NCBI GenBank assembly: GCA_963931865.1
Contig: OZ007511.1
Location: forward strand, 10,096,603 to 10,160,602
Reading direction: 5' to 3'
Source of the DNA: Axinella damicornis
Taxonomy: Eukaryota; Porifera; Demospongiae; Axinellida; Axinellidae
DNA length: 64,000 nucleotides
Shown here one piece after another: positions 40,301 through 49,700 of this stretch. A model generated the notes under the pieces. The model made no database searches, was not told where the DNA came from, and saw nothing but the letters and a program-made list of their open reading frames with translations. The first letter of the stretch is position 1. Each line of letters starts with the position of its first letter. Both the position numbers and the translations under genes were made by a program.

Positions 40301-42821
40301 TCTGACAGGAAACCAGCACGTCGCAGTACACACAGCACTGGATGATGGATGGTTTTATGCACACGCAGATCTAGATACTGCATACTTTGGCAGTCAAAGG
40401 AAACAATGGTTGGATGGTTGGTTTATCAACCAATGGATGAGGCATTCATCAACTGGCTTCTCCAATCCCCCCCACAAACTCACTTGCTGAAACATAAACA
40501 CACAGGGCTGTAAACGTAAACAAGCAGCCAGCGAAGAATTTTCAGTTTGCTCAGTAAAGCTTTACAGAGACAGTGGGTGATGTCTCCATGGAAACCAGCT
40601 GGGGGTGCACAGCCTGCCTACATGTTGGTACAACTGTATGTAAGAATACAGTCTCGACAATCATGTATACACACAGCACATATATACCGTACATGTACAT
40701 GTACACACGTACACATCACACACACACACCACACACACACACACACCACACACACACACACACATAATTATATTGTACACTATGACACACACACACACAT
40801 ATGCACACATGCACATACACACCTCGAGCTCTGATCCACCGTCCTGGACAGGCCATAATGAATTAAGTTCCTTTGACTCATCTGTCGATTAAACTTTTGC
40901 TTATCCACTACTAACTCCTTACACTAACAGCAAGCAGACCCTCAAGGGCTCAACAGAAGCAGTTCCAAATAAAGCCCATCATGCTGGGTCAAAACATCCT
41001 GTGTTTATTTCCCAATTCAGCACAGGATGAATATGCTTTCATCATGACCTCAAAACAAAGAAAACACCTAATTCACATCTATAACAGGTGTCTCTTCCAC
41101 ACAAGAAACCTTAAAGCTTTGAGGCTCGATCTCTCATACATGTATGTTCCTGGTTTGCACAAGAACGGCAAAGAACAGGTTACTTGTCACAGCTTTTGCA
41201 GGACTCATGTACGAACCATATGACACAAATCTTCAAAGCTACAGATTCCAAGATCACTCTAGAGGATATTTCCAGTAGGGACACATATATACATGTACAG
41301 GTACCAGCTGCAAACTATACGTCACTTGTTATACCAGAGTCGCTTCTGACTGAGTGATTACTGTACGTAGATGCAATTTTGGACTTAACCCTAAACTGGC
41401 AGAAACGGAAATCCTAGCTGTTCTATATAGGGTGACTGCATGATGTGCCATAAATGGACCACCTGCTGATTTTGCACATGTGCACATGCAGCGTAATCAA
41501 GCACATGCTCAAGGTCGATCAACATGCAGTTCAATCTTGTGCAAAAAAATTGTTAAATTCCACTTAGATAAGTGTGTGCCAACTTAAATACCGGCACCGA
41601 TATAGATATTATATGGGCATCGGTAGTACCATAAACAAAAGTGAGAAGGGGTGTTGCACCTCAGTGGATCACTGGACAGAGACATTCAAACACCTCACTC
41701 ACCTGGCTCTGTCATAAGTACTCCTGCTACTGGTTTGGAATACTGTGTCTTGCTCTTGAAACGTCCCAGTAAACCTTTGGACTTCTGCTGCGGTAAGGGG
41801 AAGGGAGGAAGGAGGGAGGGAGGGAGGGAGGGAGGGAGGGAGGGAGGGAGGGAGGAAGGAGGGAGGAAGGAGGGAGGGAGGGAGGGAGGGAGGGAGGGAG
41901 GGAGGGAGGGAGGGAGGGAGGGAGGGAGGGAGGGAGGGAGGGAGGGAGAGGGAGGGAGGGAGGGAGGGAGAGAGGGAAAGGGAAGGTTTCATACAGAATT
42001 TTTGGTATGGTTGTGAGTGCGTGTGTGTGTGGGGGGGTGTGTGTGTAGGGGGGGGGGGGGGGGGGTATGCTTCCCTTACATCGAGGTGATTATCTGGCTC
42101 CATGTATAGATTACTGAACTATCATCATGACATCAGAAGTGTTGGTGAGAGGGGGCACTCTGCATGAAACAGCACTCAGCAGCTTCACTATCAACCACAT
42201 GCACATGAGATGATGAACAGGCATCCTGTTCAGTGGAGGGCCCCAGGGGAAGTCCTGCCAAATGTTCATCCTCAAAGTTGGAGATTCCCCCATTCAGGAA
42301 GATTGCTGACAGAGAACATGCTTAACTTCGATCTGTTCAGCTGGACTTGGCATGCAAACCTCTGATTAATGGCTGTACCTTTCCATTCTCTTCCGGTGTC
42401 ACATGTAGCTCAGTCCCAGTGCTGAGTTTCTGAAGTCGTTTTTGACGGGGAGACTGTGGGGGGGGGGGGGGGGGGGCATGTGTGAGAGTGAGTGCATGAT
42501 TGTGTGCATGTGAGGGGGGAGGGAGGGGGAAGGAGAAGGGGGCATGCACATGTGTGAGAGTGAGTGATTGTGTGCATGTGTGCATGTGGGGGGAGGGGTG
42601 AGGAGGAGGGGGAAGGAGAAGGGGGCATGTGTGACAGTGAGTGAAAGGCTAGCCATCTGACCAGTCCTGCTAATTCTATTATTAGCAGTCTTCTAGTGTA
42701 GCTCGCATCCTGTGCAGCTGGTAGATTTAATGACTTTTCATGTGTGTACGTACATGTATGTATAATCATGTGTGTTTTTGTATGTGTGCATGCGTGCAGG
42801 TTTGTATGTGTGGGGGGGCTG

Positions 42822-42869
<48 letters not shown>

Positions 42870-42880
42870 TGTGTGCATTG

Positions 42881-42947
<67 letters not shown>

Positions 42948-43679
42948 ATGTGCATGTGTGTGTGTGTGTGTACGCTTGTGAGGAATGTTACTGCACTACT
43001 CAGATTGCATCCCCTGAAATTACATTACAGTGAAAGTGTATCCAGGGTTACCACAGCTATGAGCCGATCATTAGTCCCCAATGTCATCAGGTCAAGGAGG
43101 AAACTGATTGGATTAAGAGACCCTTGAGAAATGCCCTCAGGATGCATCCCATGATGGCTGGGCCACCTGTCCTTTGAAATTCCACTAGAATTTGAAGTGT
43201 CTGGAGGACACATACCCGGCGCTTGTTGAGTACGATGGCTAACTTGTGAACAGCAACTAGAGTGCATGGTCACGTGCTTACTACCACATGCAATCTGGAA
43301 GGGGTGGAGCCGGGAAACCGATAATAGGAAGTAGCTGAAATAAAGGTGAAAAGAACCGCCTTGACTTGTATCGGGCACAGAAACGCCCCAGTACAAACAA
43401 TGTTTGCTTGCGCTGAGTATGACATATGTAAATGCCTTAGCTAACCAGCTGCTTGGAGCATTTTGCTTTGCCGACAGACACACAGACAGACAGACACAGA
43501 GGCATTGCTTTACCCTTGCTATGCATGTGTGCACTAGGTAATTACATGTGATAGAGTCAATCACCTGTCTCAAGAGCTCTTTACTGGCTCACCTACAGGT
43601 AGTGTGCTTGGAACACTGTTGCACGTGACATCACTTGGAAGAATTTGCCCCCCCCCCCCCCCCCTCCCCCTCCCCCACA

Positions 43680-43766
<87 letters not shown>

Positions 43767-46700
43767 TCTGGAGTGTCTTCACGTCCGGTTGTATTCCACG
43801 AGGGACGGTGCAACTCATGCCAAAGTCCTTCTCCTGGTGAGGCATCTTTGGCTGTGATGGTGTGAGGTTGTGAAAGTGAGCATGTGCGATGTGTGAGGGA
43901 GATAAGAATGTTTCACCAAACCAGTACAAACAGCTAAAACCAAAACAGAAATTTGGCAGATCTAAAACTGTAATCAATGCTAATCACAACTCGAATCCTT
44001 CCGACATTCGTCTCCTAGCACACTTTGAACCACCCGAGCCAGCTCACTGCAAACACACACACCTGCTGATGAACATGTGAACCACCCGTGCAAACACACA
44101 CACACACACTGTCAACACTAACACCACGTGAACCACACACACGTGCACAAGTACTGCTATACATGCACGGCCAACAAAAAAAGTCTGAAGGGTTGCAGCA
44201 CATACAAACATCAGACACAGCCAAACGATCACAAGTTTACAAGACCTCCCTCCGACAGATTGTCCACAACTCTTCTTCCGGTTTCACTGCGTTTGGGTAT
44301 GGAACTAAGTAAGTAGCGCTGCCGCTATAGAGCCTATGGGAGTCGACTCCTTGCTTATAGGGGGCAGCTGGTGTGTTTCATCAAGAGTGATGCCAAGCAC
44401 AATCAGTGTATGGTACACTACTCTAAAACTATGATGCTGTCCATAAACCGCTTCTGCTACTATAGACTGTGTCCCCACCTTGCCAGCCAGTATACAGTTC
44501 ATTTGGGTGTGGCTGGGGGAATGGGCATTCATCCCTTTGAATCTTTGCTGCCTCGATCCCCTTACTTTGCCGTACTACAGTTTCACCGCCTCAACAGTTT
44601 TATGCAGTGCACTCTGCACTCTGTGTTCACTTCCCCATCTGTGAGCACAACAGGGCAGATGGTACGTTCTACTAATGTAGACCTTCACCTCCCAGCTAGG
44701 GTTGAACAAGGAGAGTTCCCACTCAAATATGCACCACTACCGGCCATAGTTTCATTACAAGAGCTCTACAGCATAAGGCACACCAGAACAAAGAGCACAA
44801 TCGGCACATTTCCAGGAGGAGCTTGTTTATCACTAGAGACAGTCACCACAACACCAGTAGCAGTTGCCATGCCAACATACTACATGTACATAACTGGGAT
44901 ACCCGGACATGAGATCATAATGTGAACCAGCTGGAGCATAACAATGCCGTACACGTACATGCATGTACTAGGTGAATGCAGGACATTGTGGGGTGAGCGT
45001 GAGCAAGCTGCATGCATTTTAGCCACCAAGGAGAGAATGAGGATCAAAACTTGATTGGTGTCAGGGAGGTCACAATAGTTGTAGGAAGTTTGCGCTAGTT
45101 ACATTTTGGCACCAGCCTATAGCTGGGTCTGGCACAGACTGTCAAGTAGGGAGAACTGTGACACAAATCCTCTCGGTTAGAAGGTATCTCTACAGTTCAG
45201 AAGCAATTAGCAAATGAAAGAACTAAATCGCCATGGAAACTACAACAGGCTCAGTTCATGGACAAAAAGGCTCTGGAAAGGCTTCAAACATTCACCATTT
45301 CAAGTTGCCATGGAGACTAATTAGAACATACCATATACTTACATAATGGGGGCTTCATCAATTGACCATGTGATTGTAACACACTGTATGGTATGCAGTA
45401 TGTAAGCCAAACAGCACCTGCACATGCTTGTCATCATGCAGGACACAGATGCTCAAATTTACACGCAAGGTTGAAGCAACACCCCAGACTGTGGTAATTT
45501 CATGGCAGAATACAGGTGTTCTTGAGAGGAGTCTGTGAGGTGCCGTCCTGTGAACCATGCATGGTGTAATCCCAGAGGGAAACACATGCAGTTGACACTA
45601 GATTGTTGCAACTCCAGATCGTGTCTATCCACTTCCGTGGTCGGTTGTGAAGGTCCCAGTGTACACAGAGGACACTTATAATTAGCAGGCAGGCCAATTA
45701 TACATACATACTTGCATATACATACTAGCTAATGCACCGTACTACAGGATACTGCACGAGGGGCCGTATACAGCACATGCAAGGTGAAACAGAGCGCTGT
45801 ATTTGCCTCAAGACACTAGCCTCGTTCCCAGGTTTCGGATGAGGCCTAGGAACGAGGCTATCAAGACTCCGCCCCGAGTGCAAATAAATCCTACAGTGTA
45901 TAATACTTGCTGTACACTAACTGCATACAGAACACTTTTTCTGGTGCCAGTATGTGTACTATGGAATCAAAGGACGCTTCAGTCCTTTCATCATAAGGGG
46001 CTTCATGCATACATGTATAATGGCACAGTGAAGTGGGAACGGCATGGGAATGAGATGGGGTGCCCTGGGAATGAGGCAGGGGGTGCCCTGGGAATGAGGT
46101 GGGTGATGAGGCCAGCAGAGCACAGTGGTATGACCAGCACCTCCTCACTTCACACTGACCAGGTGTTTAATATTCCATATGTGGTCCCAGTGTAAATACA
46201 TAGCACTTAGTGGCTAAGTGCTAAGTGACCTCACAAGGCTGAATAATCCTGTATTTACTACCGTATTAGCCCAGACCTGCAGACCGGTTGCAGTCACATG
46301 GGGTAACATCTGATGTGGAACGAAGCCATCCTGCAGATGTGTTCAGTTTGAGAGGGAAGCCATCCTGCAGATGTGTCCAGTTTGAGAGGCTGTATATGGT
46401 CTGCTTGAAGTGGTGGATGCAGAGGTGTTTACTAGCTCACTGCCGTGTGCCTTGCAAGCACCTGATGTACAACAAGCCCAAAGAGACACGCCCCCAGTCT
46501 CACTTCCCACAGAAGCCAGCGCCCAACTGGCTCACAATTAAAAGGTAACTTAGTGCCCGATAAGTGCTATAGAGACTGTTGATATGTATGATAGGGTACG
46601 TGTACAGTACAGTGGTGAACATTAGCAGCTGCCATCACACTAATCGTCTGGGGGAGCTGGCTCAAGATTCCTGACCTGGTCTCATTCCCAGACTGGCATG

Positions 46701-49700
46701 GGGTTGTTTGGGGGGTTTGGGAATGAGGCCAGTGCAGACAGAGTCAGTCCACCCAACAACTAGCCTCGTACCCAGGCCCTCACGCGGAACACGGAAGAGG
46801 GCCTGGTGACACTTGGCAAAATTCCCGTATGTGCACAGTCAGCATTTATAACTGCGTAAGCGATTACATTCCTTACTTGGATGCATTCGAAATCACACGG
46901 AAGGTAGCTGTTAGTGATGGCTATGTAGAAAGTCCTTGCCAAGGAGCGACCAGAGGTGAGTCTTGAAGGCTAGAACAGCGGTTTTATCAAACGGCTACAC
47001 TTTTCACGGGGTAAAGAATGTAATTACTACGCAACAATTGGCAATGGACGAACGTGATTCGCCTACCCGAAATCAAGACTGCTGAGCTCAGCACATACGG
47101 GAATTTTGCCAAGTGTCACCTGGCCCACTTCCGCGTTTCGTCCACGTGTGGGCCTGGGAACGAGGCTACCCAACAACTATGTGTCAATGTGTACCAGAAC
47201 AAGCCTATTAGAGTCTCATTCACGACATTGTTCACATTGTATGCTAACAGCAACAAGCATTCCCTGGTCTCCACAACAAACCCGTTACTTCATTAGAGCA
47301 GCAGTTCCCGATAAACAGAATCTCCAAAACATAAAACATCAGTTCAAGTGGATTAGACACTACTAGACAACACAATGCCAATATGGTAATACTGGGAATG
47401 AGTGGGCGAGGGCAGGACACATGGCAGTTCAGAACATGAATACTGGCTGGACAATTAATTAACCCTTTAACGGAATTCTTCCCACCAAGACAACACATTT
47501 TCATGCATTCAGTGCACACCACATTCGTAGGTGCTCCTCTCCAATAGCAGACACTGATTGCTTCCACCAGCTTGTGCTCATAGCTACATGTACAAGCTTT
47601 GTCCCAAGGCTGCAAACAAACTTATGACAAAGGCTCAACTAATGCACCTGCAGCTTAGCTATCATGAACCCACTGGACACACTGCTGCAGAGAGTAAGTC
47701 GGGGGGAGGTTTTGCCTGAGAGTCATTTGTACAATTGTGGGAAGCTTCTTGGCGGGGAAATGAACATGGAAAGCTCAGTTGAACACTCCAGAACAACTGT
47801 GTGATATCAACTCTGTGGCGGTATAACCACACGTTGACACACTGTGACGTGGCACGACAGCTACTAGCCTCGTACCCAGGCCCCGACCGCCCGAGAAAGA
47901 AAGGGCCTGGTATCCACTGTTTGCGCATGCGCGTAATTTCCCAGAAATCTTGGGAAAATCGTGGACTACCGTGTTACATCTGTACAACCACGACGTCAAA
48001 ATCGTGTACTACCGCTATGTGGTCCGTGCAACTTTCCTGAACAACAACGGAGTTCGACGATCGAGCGCTCTCTTATGACCTTCAGTGGCTAAGTACTTCT
48101 GTATGTGTCTTCAGCCGGAACAGGTAGCCTCTATTTCGGCCGTTTGCACAAACAAAGACGATTTTACACGGCTCACCGACCGAGTTTGAAACGCTAGCAA
48201 TCCGGGGCAGTATAGCACTAGTTGTCATGCAGTTCTGGTGATATCCCGGCACGATCAATCTCGTTCTGGTAGAGCGTCACAGCATCGGCACGTGGCCATG
48301 CATGTCCTGCATCATATGCCCCACCCCTTTCGTCTTGGCCTAGATAATCACGCGCATGCGCAAACAGTGGATACCAGGCCCTTTCTTTCTCGGGCGGTCG
48401 GGGCCTGGGTACGAGGCTAGACGGCTACCACATGATGTGGGGCCAGTGGCCAGCACACGTTGACACACTGTGACGGTGACACAATGGCTATCATCTGATG
48501 TGATGGCCAGTGGCTAAACAGAGTTAGACAAATGTTACATAGAGGTTGCCAAGACTATACCCACAACATCACACAGTGCAGGTGTATGGGAAACATGGCA
48601 ACTACAAAAACCAGACTGTTAGATCTGATTCATACACTTCATGCAGAGCTGAATGTGTGCGCACATCTTCTGCACAACAACATCCTCTTCACAACAACAT
48701 CCCCTTCACAACAACGTGGAATTGTATATGAATCACTCTCAGCTAAAATCAGGGAATCTAACTTTGCTTGAGGAGTGATGGACGATGCAGTCACCACGTG
48801 ATCCACACACTTAGTCACATGGCACACACACCTACTCACATGACACACATAGACGGTCACATGATCCACTTGCATGGACACATGATCGACGCACACAAAC
48901 AGTTGTAGAAATGACAGTCACATACACGTACATAGGGCATGCATAGCCTCATTCCCAGGCCTCCACACCCAGCTTTTGGAACGAGGCTACAGCATACAAG
49001 GGGTTGCTGGCCACAAAGGCAGAGCTACTACAAGGGTTAAACCACTCAAGTGGAACAGGTTGATTGTCTTACTCCAAAAGACACTCCATTGAACATTCCA
49101 CAAGCACTTACTCTCTCAAAAATTACACACAGCAATTATGTACTCTACATTCCATAGCTGTGTATATATATAGTAGTATTCAGCATTTCAGTTTGGTGAC
49201 GCAGTCAGTACACGTACGTCAGTACACACAGCTCATCACCCAGGACTCCGCCCACAATTTCACTGATCAGAGAGTGGGGTATAGAGACATGGGAACAAGG
49301 CGGGAGATAATCCTAGACCACTGCTACAGCAGATGGTCAAGAATGCAAAAGTGTGAGCCAACATTGATTGCTCTGTGCTAAAGACTACGCACTCCCGGCC
49401 TATAGTGACTATTACAGACACCTGCAGTGTACAGTGTACCAGTGAATGGAGTAAATTGTACAATCTCTGGGAAAATCCTTCCTGGGATGATATTTGTCTA
49501 GCCTTGTTCCCAGGCCATTCCCACATCCATTTCTTGTTCGCTTGCAGTATGCAATATTAATAATGGCAGGATCAAAAACTGGCAGTGGGAAAGTTCTGGG
49601 AAAGAGGCTCATCTCATGCAGAACTACACTTACCGAACCGCTGTTCTCGATCATGGAGACAGGTCTGAAGTTTGAGTCCTCGAGGTTCGGTCTCTGCTGC

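Noticed and set aside
42410..43127. Cys/Val and His/Thr repeat frames
   Set aside because: Translations of TG/CA microsatellites.
44371..44925. 184-aa frame as a gene
   Set aside because: No domain, no splice or promoter support, and intronic position antisense to a large gene. Kept only as a low-confidence note.
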